A DNA stretch of 47,439 bases from an uncultured Clostridia bacterium (GCA_947590905.1 CANQCU010000033.1:1-47439); one strand, 5' to 3'. Shown: positions 39,191 through 47,365, counted from the stretch's first letter. Notes: a model not told the origin generated them from the sequence alone. Made by a program: numbers and translations.

Positions 39191-40010
39191 TTAGCCTCCT
39201 TTTTTGTGAGTTTTTAAAATGATTTTTTCTAATAAAATAACACTTTGGTACATAAGGAATGCCATAATACCAAGAATAATGACACTTGTCATAACCAAGT
39301 CAAGTTTAAATACTTGACCTCCATATACAATTAAATAACCAAGTCCTGCTTTAGAAACTAAAAATTCTCCGGAAATTACACCAACTAATGATAAACCAAT
39401 ATTAATTTTTAAAGAATTTATAAAAGTAGGAATATTGGCTGGAATAACAATTTTAGTAAGAACTTGCAATTTGTTAGCTTTAAAAGTTCTAGACATTTTA
39501 ATAAGTTCTTTATCAGTATTGTTAAATCCATTTAAATTTTCCAAAATAGTTACAATTAAAGAAATTGCAAGAGCCATAACAATTATAGAAGAAGTTCCAG
39601 CACCAACCCATATAATTATGATAGGACCTAATGCAACTTTAGGCAAACTATTTAAGATTACTAAAAATGGTTCAAAAACTTTAGATAAAAATTTTGAAAG
39701 CCATAGTATAATTGCAATAAGAATGCCAAGAAACGTTCCAGATAAAAAGCCGTATTATAGTTTCATAAAAAGTTACTCCTAAATGTTCTAGTAAATTATT
39801 AGAAGACAAATTCATAAATGTAGTTAATATTCTACTAGGACTACTCATAATAAAGCTATCAATGATTTTTAAATCAGCTAGAACTTCCCATAAAACTAAA
39901 AATATAGCGATAATTCCAATTTGAGTAAAGAATACTAAAAACTTATTTACTCTAATTTTTCTTAAGTATTTTTTTCTATCCAAAGAGATGAATTTATCAC
40001 GCATGTACAT
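39191..40010 (-). CDS. ABC transporter permease (SsuC/ThiX type), with an in-frame CGG
   Basis: A 272-residue BPD-type permease in two frames. The first gives MYMRDKFISLDRKKYL, a first helix (FFTQIGIIAIFLVLWEVLADL) and HLGVTFYETII; the second continues GFLSGTFLGILIAIILW, then NSLPKVALGPIIIIWVGAG (EAA-type loop) and GVISGEFLVSKAGLGYLI. The junction is ATA-C-GGC with the extra C at 39752. The start ATG (40010) overlaps the end of the ATPase gene, and AAGGAG lies just before it; ATG 40004 is an alternative. Together with the ATPase and binding protein it forms one transporter. Confidence 0.87.
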
Positions 40011-40764
40011 CGAGCTCCTTCCAAAGAATATCAAAATATTCACTAAATTTAGGGCTTTTTCGACAATTAATAGGTGTTCGATTTTGAATTTCAAAATCAA
40101 TTTTGTAAATGTTTTTAATTTTAGCAGGCCTATTTGTTAAGACAATAACTCTATCAGACATACTAATACTTTCTGATATATCATGAGTTACAATAAGAGC
40201 TGTAATATGCTCTTCTCTTAAAATTTTGTATATATCATTAGTAACCATCATTCTAGTCTGAGAATCCAAAGCAGAAAAGGCTTCATCTAATAATAAAATT
40301 TTAGGCTTAACTGCCAAAGTCCTAATAAGAGCTACTCTTTGTCTCATACCACCAGATAATTCAGAAGGAAATTTATCTTTAAAATCGTAAAGACCATATT
40401 TTTTAAGAAGAGAAATAGCATAATCTTCATTTTGTTTTGTTTTAATATGCCTTATTTCCAAGCCAAACATAACATTACTTAAAATAGTTCTCCATTCTAG
40501 CAGACTATCTTTTTGAAGCATATATCCAATATTATTAGAAATACCAGAAGATAAAACTCCATCAATATAAATTTCACCTTCACTTTTTTCTTCAAGGCCA
40601 GAAATAATTGAAAGTAACGTTGATTTTCCACATCCGGCTTGGTCCGATTATACTAATAAATTCTCCTTCATAAGCGGAAAAACTAATTCCATCTATTGCA
40701 TGTATTTCTCCATCTTTTGATTGATAAGTTTTTTTGATGTTTTTTAGTTTTAAAATTTCTTTCA
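39997..40764 (-). CDS. ABC transporter ATPase (SsuB/ThiZ type), with an in-frame CGG in Walker A and a second frame change near the start
   Basis: About 254 residues. Motifs in order: DGEIHAIDGISFSAYEGEFISII, Walker A GPS-[C]-GCGKST, Q-loop GYMLQKDSLLEW, signature LSGGMRQRVALIRTL, Walker B ILLLDEAFSALD and H-loop IVTHDI. Walker A is complete only if the C at 40636 (AGC-C-GGA) is skipped. In addition, the ATG at 40764 (MKEILKLK) is one base out of frame with NIKKTYQSKDG: the A run at 40740-40744 has five A where six would be needed. That second change is not of the CGG type and may be a homopolymer sequencing error, slippage, or a sign that the gene is decaying. Confidence 0.82.
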
Positions 40765-40805
40765 TAATTAGTCTAATTCCTTTCTAAAGGTACAAATCTA
40801 ATATG

Positions 40806-40852
40806 AAAAAATATGTTTACGCTGGATAGTTCAAATTTTCAACTAGCATATA
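40806..40852 (-). promoter_or_regulatory. Compact leader structure before the ABC operon (candidate terminator-linked riboswitch)
   Basis: The transcript leader (minus strand) carries GCTAGTT paired with AACT-ATCC-AGC, i.e. a stem with an ATCC bulge and a GAAAATTTG loop, followed by ATATG/CATAT pairing and a run of six T (40806-40811). This is a small aptamer-like fold that ends in a terminator, close behind the promoter. Operons for this transporter type are often controlled by thiamine-related riboswitches; the sequence lacks the CTGAGA core of the TPP riboswitch. The thiS-motif (HMP-PP) class has a terminator-embedded aptamer and is worth comparing. Assignment is speculative. Confidence 0.4.
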
Positions 40853-40854
40853 CC

Positions 40855-40883
40855 TTAATACAATATATTAGACATAATGTAAA
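40855..40883 (-). promoter_or_regulatory. Promoter of the ABC operon
   Basis: On the minus strand TTTACA (40883-40878), 17-base spacer, TATTAA (40860-40855). Transcription would begin near 40848, directly at the leader structure. Confidence 0.6.
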
Positions 40884-40963
40884 AATGTGAGAACATAAAT
40901 AAGATAAATAAAATGATAAAGTAAAAAATAAAGAAAATATAAAATAAATTAAAGTAAATAAAA

Positions 40964-40985
40964 AGCCCTAGGGCAAATCCTAGGG
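40964..40985 (-). terminator. Terminator of the DnaC/DnaD-like genes
   Basis: CCCTAGG and CCTAGGG with a short loop, followed on the minus strand by CTTTTTATTT. Confidence 0.85.
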
Positions 40986-41000
40986 AATAAAAAGAATAAT

Positions 41001-42008
41001 TTATTTCTTATTAAACGCTTTACTTAATCTAATATCATCTCCAAAGAATCTACAAGCATTGTAATTAGAAACAAGCCTTGAAAAAATTCTTTCTCCATAA
41101 GTTTCAAATAAATTATTCATATTTAGATTTGTAGAAATAATAGTCTTTCTAACATGAGTACTTGGCAAACTTCTGGAATTAATTATATTAAAAATTTCAG
41201 AAAGTTTAAAAGAATTAAGAGATTCTACACCTAAATCATCAATAATAAGTAAATCTACATTTAAAATATTATCATAAATTTCTTTTAAATCAGATTTACC
41301 AAATCTGTAATCAATAATTGTATCAAGCATAATAGGTGCTGTTTGATAAAGAACAGTTTTATCTTTAGATAAGATTTCTTTTGTAATGCAATTGGAAAGG
41401 AAAGTTTTACCAAGACCTGTATTACCAGTAAATAAAAGATTCTTTTCATTTGGATCATCAAAATTATTTACAAAATTTAAAGTAATATTTTTAATATTTA
41501 AAATATTTTGTCTTGGAGAAATCTTTGCATTATATTTTTTCTCATTAACTTCATCAGAATATAAACTTGAATCAAAAGTCTCAAAATTCTCTTTTTCAAG
41601 ATTTCCTATATTTGATTTATTAAATTCTATATCAAAAATTTTTTGTTTAATACAATTACAAAGAACAGTCATATTATTATCCAAAGTTATATATCCAGTA
41701 TCTTTGCAATATGGACATTCATATTGAGGTTCTTTTGCTTCAGCAGGTATAGTAATTTTTTTTAACATTTTTTCTTTTTCAGCTTTTAAATCATTAAAAT
41801 CTTTTCTTAATTTTTTTGTTAAATCAATTCTATTATTTAAGATAGATTTTGAAATTTCAATAGCAGTAGAATTTAATTTATCATTTAAAGTAGCTAAATC
41901 AGGATGAGTTAAATAAAAGTCATTTTTTGCTTTTTCAAACTTTAAATCTGCATCAAGCTTTTTCTTTTCATATTCTTTTAACAAAGTATTTAAAGTAGTA
42001 CTATTCAA
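41001..42008 (-). CDS. DnaC/DnaI-like helicase loader ATPase
   Basis: A 335-residue AAA+ ATPase with an N-terminal helical domain, a four-cysteine zinc-binding element (CPYCKDTGYI and VLCNCIKQKI), Walker A (FTGNTGLGKTFLSNCI), Walker B (LLIIDDLGVES) and sensor region (VRKTIISTNLNMNNL, ERIFSRLVSN). This is the DnaC/DnaI type that loads the replicative helicase. TTG start with AAAGGAGG 7 bases upstream. It lies 12 bases after the DnaD-like gene, forming a primosome pair as in many Firmicutes. In Bacillus the equivalent genes (dnaB-dnaI) are elsewhere. Confidence 0.88.
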   Translation of the reverse strand: MNSTTLNTLLKEYEKKKLDADLKFEKAKNDFYLTHPDLATLNDKLNSTAIEISKSILNNRIDLTKKLRKDFNDLKAEKEKMLKKITIPAEAKEPQYECPYCKDTGYITLDNNMTVLCNCIKQKIFDIEFNKSNIGNLEKENFETFDSSLYSDEVNEKKYNAKISPRQNILNIKNITLNFVNNFDDPNEKNLLFTGNTGLGKTFLSNCITKEILSKDKTVLYQTAPIMLDTIIDYRFGKSDLKEIYDNILNVDLLIIDDLGVESLNSFKLSEIFNIINSRSLPSTHVRKTIISTNLNMNNLFETYGERIFSRLVSNYNACRFFGDDIRLSKAFNKK

Positions 42009-42020
42009 AATAAACCTCCT

Positions 42021-42995
42021 TTAATTTTGTGAATTTGCATAAAAATTATCAAAATTATCATAAGTACGTTGCTCAAAGTTGTTATAATTAGCTTTTTTAT
42101 CAGAAGTTTTTTTAGTTTCAGATTGAGATTTATACTGCTTTTGACTTAAAAAGTCTTGAATTTCATTAGCAGTTTTTAGATTATGAGTATGCCAATCTGA
42201 AATGACTTTATCGAAGTAATCAAAAGAAAAACTTGACTTAGAAGATGCTCTTTTTAAAGCTATTTCTATAATATCCAAAGAATAACCATATTCAATAATC
42301 CATTTATTAATATCATCTTTTTCAAATTGAGTAAGTGGTCTTGTAATACCAAGTTTCTTTTGAATAGCTTTATAATTTTTTTGTAAAACAGTTTGCTTTT
42401 GAAAATAATCTTCTAGGTCACTAAAAGTTTTTACATTATTCTTTGACCAAGCATCTGCAACAACTTCTATATATCTTTTATTAAGTCCAGAATATTTTAG
42501 ACAATAATTAAATAAAGCAATCATAACTTGCTCATCAAAGCCATATTTATCAAACCACATGCTTATGTCTGCATACCAAGAAGGAGACATAAGACCTTGG
42601 AAAAATGTAGTATTAATACTTTCAATAGAAGTAATTCTATATTGATTTTTTTCATTACGTTCAATATCCTCAGGAGATAAAGAAACTTTAGGCTTATACA
42701 ATTTTGCAAGTTCTATTTCTTGTAAATTGTTTACTATGAAACCAGTGCCTTTTTTCGTTAAAAGACCAAGCTCTTCCCAATATTTTAATGAATCTTGAAC
42801 TACTTGAAGAGGTAAAGCAAGTTTTTTTGATAAATCAGTTACTTTAATATCTTTATTGTGCTTAGCAAGAAAAAGCACATATAAATATACTTTAATAGAA
42901 TCACCTGAACTTTCTGATAAATATTCAGAAAAGAAAACATCAGGTATTTTAGTTAGTGAAAATAGTATAGATTCATCATTTTGTTCCAATTTCAT
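42021..42995 (-). CDS. DnaD/DnaB-like primosomal protein
   Basis: A 324-residue protein with an N-terminal winged-helix part (FFSEYLSESSGDSIKVYLYVLFLA, DLSKKLALPLQVVQDSLKYWEELGLL) and two DnaD-type C-terminal helical domains (DKYGFDEQVMIALFNYCLKYSG; EYGYSLDIIEIALKRASSKSSFSFDYFDKVISDW), followed by a disordered tail. These domains (DnaB_2/DnaD) act in primosome assembly with the helicase loader encoded next. ATG at 42995 chosen because GGGGG lies 8 bases upstream; the longer frame from 43010 covers that site. Confidence 0.88.
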   Translation of the reverse strand: MKLEQNDESILFSLTKIPDVFFSEYLSESSGDSIKVYLYVLFLAKHNKDIKVTDLSKKLALPLQVVQDSLKYWEELGLLTKKGTGFIVNNLQEIELAKLYKPKVSLSPEDIERNEKNQYRITSIESINTTFFQGLMSPSWYADISMWFDKYGFDEQVMIALFNYCLKYSGLNKRYIEVVADAWSKNNVKTFSDLEDYFQKQTVLQKNYKAIQKKLGITRPLTQFEKDDINKWIIEYGYSLDIIEIALKRASSKSSFSFDYFDKVISDWHTHNLKTANEIQDFLSQKQYKSQSETKKTSDKKANYNNFEQRTYDNFDNFYANSQN

Positions 42996-43069
42996 AGATA
43001 AAGCCCCCAATAAATTTTATTTTCTAATATGTAAAATTATATCATTTAATGTCTAAAAAAACAATACTA

Positions 43070-43348
43070 CTATTTATATAAATACACCTTTTGACCTAGT
43101 GCATATTTTATAAGATAAAGAAAAACATAAATAATATTTTCATGATTAAAACCAATTACACTAAACAAAAAAACCGGAAAACACAAAATCATGAATATAA
43201 AAATTTTAAAAAATAAAGTAGAAGCAATAAAATTAACAATACAAAAAACGAAGACATACCAAATAATATTGACAAGAGCGGTAGAATAGTCAATAATTCC
43301 AAATAATTTAGCAGAAAAATCATAATTTTGTGGAATAATAAATTTCAA
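43070..43348 (-). CDS. PrgI-like type IV secretion membrane protein
   Basis: A 92-residue protein with IPQNYDFSAKLFGIIDYSTA followed by two transmembrane helices (LVNIIWYVFVFCIVNFIASTLFF; IFIFMILCFPVFLFSVIGF) and a short tail, the architecture of the PrgI family (PF12666, VirB3-like position) in Gram-positive conjugation systems. A TTG start follows GGAGGTGC. It lies 55 bases after the TrbL-like gene in the same operon. Confidence 0.75.
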   Translation of the reverse strand: MKFIIPQNYDFSAKLFGIIDYSTALVNIIWYVFVFCIVNFIASTLFFKIFIFMILCFPVFLFSVIGFNHENIIYVFLYLIKYALGQKVYLYK

Positions 43349-43403
43349 AATAGCACCTCCTTAAAATTAAAAAATTTATTTATATAATGTAAAATAATAA
43401 CAT

Positions 43404-44285
43404 TTATTTAAATTTAGAAAAGCTTCTTAAAGCATACATAGAATCTTGAATATCAAGACTAATTCCTCCAAGGAATTCTCTAACATAGTTATTTGATTTC
43501 ATGAGAGCAAATATAGAGCCTACAAATAATATTTTAGAAACTATATCTGATGGGCTATATTCAATAGAAAACATAACAATAAGAATTAGAGAAGAGAATA
43601 TTTCCATAAAAAGTAAGGAAATAAAGCATTTTATCCAAGACTTAAAAAAACCAAAAGTAGAATGATTAGAAGAACATAAAATAGCAAAAGGTGAGATAAG
43701 TACAAAAACTTTAACTAAAATATATCTAATAGAATATATAAAAATCAAATTAATAAAACCAATAGAAGATATAGTTTTAATAATACCATCAATAGAGAAG
43801 AAAGTATTTCCACTTTCTTCAATAGATATTATTGAATTTAAAATATTTATTAAATTAGAAAAACAAATATCCACACCTAAAAATTCAGAGCCAACTTCAC
43901 GAATAGCAGATGAAATAAAACCATTAAGTGATATAATTTGCTCGCACAAAAAGAAACTGCTATTCATTAAAATTCCTATAAAAACAAGTTTAATAATAAA
44001 TTGAATAGGGCTTTGAATATCATTTTGAATAAGAGAAAAATTAGATAGTAAAAACCTTGCAGTATAATACAAAAGAAAACCAATAAGTAAGCTGTTTGCT
44101 ATCATTAAAATACCAGAAACAGTACTTGTACCCATTATTTTTTCAAGATAAGGGGAATTAATAATACTATTATCTATAAAAGAAATAGAGTCAAGAGCAG
44201 AATAAATAGAGTTATCAATAGATGAGAAAAGACTGCTTAGAAGATCGGTAATCATTGATATTAAAGAATTAGATGTAATGTTCAA
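43404..44285 (-). CDS. TrbL/VirB6-like polytopic membrane protein
   Basis: A 293-residue protein with about six transmembrane helices (e.g. ILMIANSLLIGFLLYYTARFLL, IIKLVFIGILMNSSFFLCEQI, FINLIFIYSIRYILVKVFVLI, FMEIFSSLILIVMFSIEY), each part of the TrbL/VirB6-like inner-membrane channel component found between the pilin-like and PrgI-like genes. TTG start behind AGGAGG. The C-terminus is a short charged tail (SMYALRSFSKFK). Family assignment is by topology and gene order. Confidence 0.65.
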   Translation of the reverse strand: MNITSNSLISMITDLLSSLFSSIDNSIYSALDSISFIDNSIINSPYLEKIMGTSTVSGILMIANSLLIGFLLYYTARFLLSNFSLIQNDIQSPIQFIIKLVFIGILMNSSFFLCEQIISLNGFISSAIREVGSEFLGVDICFSNLINILNSIISIEESGNTFFSIDGIIKTISSIGFINLIFIYSIRYILVKVFVLISPFAILCSSNHSTFGFFKSWIKCFISLLFMEIFSSLILIVMFSIEYSPSDIVSKILFVGSIFALMKSNNYVREFLGGISLDIQDSMYALRSFSKFK

Positions 44286-44302
44286 AATAAAGCCTCCTAA
44301 AA

Positions 44303-44635
44303 TTAACCTATTAAAGATTGAATTAAACTAATTATTAAGTCAAGAGCTAGAATAAAAGCATAAGACACAATAGAAGTCCTGATTAATTTTTTTCCAGTTC
44401 TTATTCTTTCTTCATCACCAAAACTAAATTTTTGAGTTAAAAATCCAGAAGCAATAGCAACAGCTGCAACAGGAGTTGCTATTGCAATAAGATAATCTTT
44501 TATACTTTCAAAAGCATTCAAAATCTTATTTACAAGTTTTGGATAAGCTCCAAAAGAAGTAGAATATAATGAAAAGATAATAACAAAAGAAACAAAAAGT
44601 ATAAATAATAAACGATAAAAAAATCTATTTTTCAT
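44303..44635 (-). CDS. TrbC/VirB2-like pilin or membrane subunit
   Basis: A 110-residue protein with a signal-like N-terminal hydrophobic segment (YRLLFILFVSFVIIFSLYSTSFG), then two helices (IKDYLIAIATPVAAVAIASGFL and IVSYAFILALDLIISLIQSL) separated by a basic loop (GDEERIRTGKKLIR). This is the TrbC/VirB2 pilin layout, where the two helices pack into the conjugative channel or pilus. I prefer the ATG at 44635 (GGAGG 10 bases upstream) over 44701. Directly upstream of the TrbL-like gene. Confidence 0.65.
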   Translation of the reverse strand: MKNRFFYRLLFILFVSFVIIFSLYSTSFGAYPKLVNKILNAFESIKDYLIAIATPVAAVAIASGFLTQKFSFGDEERIRTGKKLIRTSIVSYAFILALDLIISLIQSLIG

Positions 44636-44742
44636 AAAATAAAAACCTCCATAAAAAAATAATAAGATGAAACTTTGTAATAAAATATTCGTTAAATACA
44701 TATAACAATTAAAAAATATTATAAGAAAATTAAGTAAAAAGT

Positions 44743-46454
44743 CTAAGATTGCATATCTTTATCAATAATAAAATAAGGAACTAGTTTTAACTCTTGTGGA
44801 GCAAGAATAGTATTTCCTGTAGATAAAAACGCAAGACATGTAAATGTAGATAAACTTTGAGTAAAATAATTAGTATCAAAAATAAAATCGAATTGAGTGT
44901 AAGTATTTAAACTTTCAGAAAAATTCGGCTTATCAGAACTAAGAATATTAGAAAGATAAGAATTTTTTAGATTTCTAGAACTTTCAGATACACTTTGAGA
45001 ATATTTAGTCTTTTCCTCTTTTCCTAACTGTTTTTGTGCATCTTCAATAGTAAAAGTATCATCAGTTCTAAACCAAAATTTATTTATTAAATTTTGAATA
45101 ATAACTTTTACAGTATATTGATTGTTAATAGCATTGAGAAGAGAAGTATAACTTTGAGTTGCAACAATATTGATACATTTTGCTTCTCTGGACTGTGCAA
45201 AAAAGTTTGCATCAGTATCTGTGATATACTCATGATATTCATCACTAATAAAGCAAACACTTCGAAAATCCGAACTACACTTGGCAAGTCTTGCCATTAC
45301 TTCAGATTGAAAATCTAATTTTAGATATGCAGCAATAATTTTAGAAAGATTATTATATTCAGAAATATTCATATTTAAAACTACAATTTTTCCATTATTG
45401 ATAACATCTTCAAATCCAAAGAAATTGAGATCATCTTTTGTAGGAGAAAACACCTTCAAAACATCATAATCAGAAATAAAAGCGCCAGTAATTCTAGTTA
45501 TTTCGGATTTTAAAATAGCCAAAGTCCTTGTATCTAATAAGTTGAATTCTTTTTCAAAAAATTCAATAGAAGAAAGTAAGTCATGAACATTAGTGATAGA
45601 AAGAGTTCCTTTTAAAAATTTTTCTCTAAGTAACTTTATTTTACTTGAGTAGTAATCTGGAATAGTAACTAATCTATGAATTTCTAAAAAAGTAACATAT
45701 CCATCATTATAAAGTCTACAAAACTTAATACATTCAGTCAGAACTTGCTCTGCCTTATCTAGCCAGTAACTTTCACTGTTGTTTTTTGAAAAAAGAGTTA
45801 AGATCGTTTTCAACCTATTTGCTAAAACTACGGGTTTCAGATTAGGCTTATCAAGTGGATTATACTTTATATTTCCGACCAAGTTCAATTACAATTAAAT
45901 CATTTTCTCTATTATAGTATTTTGCATAAGTTTTAACCTGAGAATAATAATTGCCTTTAACATCAAGAATAAGCATACCAAGCTTCTTTGAAGGAATATC
46001 ATGAGAATATTCAATAAGCTCCCTAGTAAATGGATACATAACCGAGCTTGTTTTTCCAGAGCCAATAGTTCCTGTTATCAAAAAGTTTTGATAAAGTCCG
46101 GCTTTCAGGAATAACAATATTTTTATTAGAAAAATTATGAATTTTTAAAGATAAACCAGAAGATTTTACAGAAACAACCTCTTTTTCTCTGACACTTTTC
46201 TTAGAAAAAATATAAGAGTAAATAATGTTAATACAAATAATAGAAGATATAGAGAGTGAAAAAATATATATAATTTTAATGTAAAACCAAGCCTTAGGGT
46301 ATCTTTCACAAATATTAAAAGGATGAACTGCAAAAGAAATTATTATCGAATTTGAAGTATAGATATTATGAAAAAGTGTAAAAGCAATTAAAAAAATGAG
46401 TGTAAGAAAAGTCAAATTGAACAGGACTCTTCTAAAAAAGGTATTAAAAAACAT
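44743..46454 (-). CDS. VirD4/TraG-type coupling ATPase, with two in-frame CGGs (+1 shifts)
   Basis: A 569-residue coupling protein in three frames: two N-terminal membrane helices (FNLTFLTLIFLIAFTLFH; IIYIFSLSISSIICINIIYSYI) to IVIPES; then GLYQNFLITGTIGSGKTSSVMYPF (Walker A) and GMLILDVKGNYY to IVIELG; then GNIKYNPLDKPNLKP through VCFISDEYHEYITDTDANFFAQSREAKC (Walker B region; only part needed) and NIVATQSYTSLLNAI. Junctions are AGC-C-GGA (C at 46100) and GGT-C-GGA (C at 45877). ATG 46454 is preferred because GGAGG lies 11 bases upstream. It would couple DNA or protein substrates to the secretion channel encoded downstream. Confidence 0.85.
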
Positions 46455-46482
46455 AGAAAAAACGAACCTCCAAAATATAAAA

Positions 46483-46620
46483 TTAAAATTTAGGGACATT
46501 TAAGTTAGATTTGTGTAAATTTTTAAATAAAATGTAGTCAAGAACTAAGTAAGCAGAATAAAAACAAATAAAAAGATTTATAATAAGTGATAAGAAAAAT
46601 AAATTTACCAAAGAACTTAT
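46483..46620 (-). CDS. Possible 45-aa membrane peptide with ATA start
   Basis: A short frame ahead of VirD4, with AAAGGTGGTGA correctly placed before an ATA codon at 46620: ISSLVNLFFLSLIINLFICF, then YSAYLVLDYILFKNLH. It encodes one or two membrane helices and ends 14 bases before the VirD4 ribosome-binding site. There is no ATG, GTG or early TTG in a better position (a TTG lies four codons in). The initiation context resembles that before VirB4 (GGAGGAGATTATTATAAG). Confidence 0.4.
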   Translation of the reverse strand: MSSLVNLFFLSLIINLFICFYSAYLVLDYILFKNLHKSNLNVPKF

Positions 46621-46723
46621 AAAATCACCACCTTTGTTTAAAACAAAGTTATCATCTTATGGAGGATATAATACAACAAAAAAATATTTTTGTCTATACT
46701 TTTCGTAAAATTTGTGGTAAAAT

Positions 46724-46852
46724 AATAAGAAAAGTGGCTTCGCCATATGTGCATTTTGCTTCGCAAATATGCACAGCCCAAGGTAACTTAACCTTGTTGT
46801 ATACGGAAAAATCTTAAATAGGGTCAAGATAAAAGCTGATTTTTCCTATACA
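46724..46852 (+). repeat. Multi-hairpin repeat, copy R2, with inserted long hairpin
   Basis: Bases 46724-46800 match the first three hairpins of R1 in inverted orientation. The fourth is replaced by a different hairpin: GTATACGGAAAAATC (46799-46813) against GATTTTTCCTATAC (46838-46851), which pairs perfectly except for one bulged C (46804) directly before GG. Confidence 0.75.
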
Positions 46853-46967
46853 ATAAGAAAAGTGGCTTCGCCATATGTGCGGATTTGCTCTGCAAACCGC
46901 ACAAATAAAGGTAGATTAACCTTTTTGCTCCGGAAATTTCTTGCAAAATTTGCCGGTGCAATAATAA
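46852..46967 (+). repeat. Multi-hairpin repeat, copy R3
   Basis: All four hairpins recur. The second stem is GTGCGG...CCGCAC where R1 and R2 have GTGCAT...ATGCAC, i.e. paired changes on both sides, so the structure rather than the sequence is kept. The last stem (CCGGAAATTT / AAATTTGCCGG) matches R1. Confidence 0.75.
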
Positions 46968-47015
46968 GATGTCAAAAGACAATCTAGTTATCTATGTTAA
47001 AAAGGAGGAGAATAA

Positions 47016-47201
47016 ATGGAAATAAAAAAAGATATGACAATAGGTGAATTATTAGAGAAAGCACCAGAAAAAGCAGAAATACTTTTAAACGCAGGAATGC
47101 ATTGTCTAGGTTGCCCAGCATCACAAGCAGAAACAATAGAAGAAGCATGTGAAGTACATGGAATAGATGTAGAAGAAATAATAGCAGAACTTAATAAATA
47201 A
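47016..47201 (+). CDS. DUF1858-domain protein
   Basis: A 61-residue single-domain protein of the DUF1858 (ScdA N-terminal-like) type: DMTIGELLEKAPEKAEILLNAGMHCLGCPASQAETIEEACEVHG is the full signature in overlapping pieces, with the CLGC pair. The domain occurs alone in many anaerobes and, in larger proteins, with redox or iron-sulfur repair functions; its own role is unknown. AAGGAGG precedes the ATG. Read in the leading direction, unlike the block to its left. Confidence 0.9.
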   Translation: MEIKKDMTIGELLEKAPEKAEILLNAGMHCLGCPASQAETIEEACEVHGIDVEEIIAELNK

Positions 47202-47284
47202 GAAGTAAAATAAATCATTATATTAAGTTTATAAGGTAAAACTATTATTTATTAGCAAAAAATTTACAAAATTTTTAAAAAGTG

Positions 47285-47313
47285 TTGACAAACACTACAA
47301 ATTGTAGTAATAT
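47285..47313 (+). promoter_or_regulatory. Promoter of the tRNA-Lys unit with palindromic spacer
   Basis: TTGACA (47285-47290), 17 bases, TAATAT (47308-47313). The spacer consists almost wholly of the palindrome ACTACAA-A-TTGTAGT (47294-47308). A further hairpin GGTTGTT/AACAACC lies at 47322-47340 in the leader. Confidence 0.65.
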
Positions 47314-47365
47314 ATATAAGCGGTTGTTTAAAAACAACCATTTATATATATATAATTGGTGATAT

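Noticed and set aside
40806-40883. TPP riboswitch before the ABC transporter
   Set aside because: A TTGAAC...CCAGCGTA resemblance to the 3' half of TPP riboswitches is visible, but the CTGAGA core and the second pyrophosphate helix are missing and the promoter lies too close.
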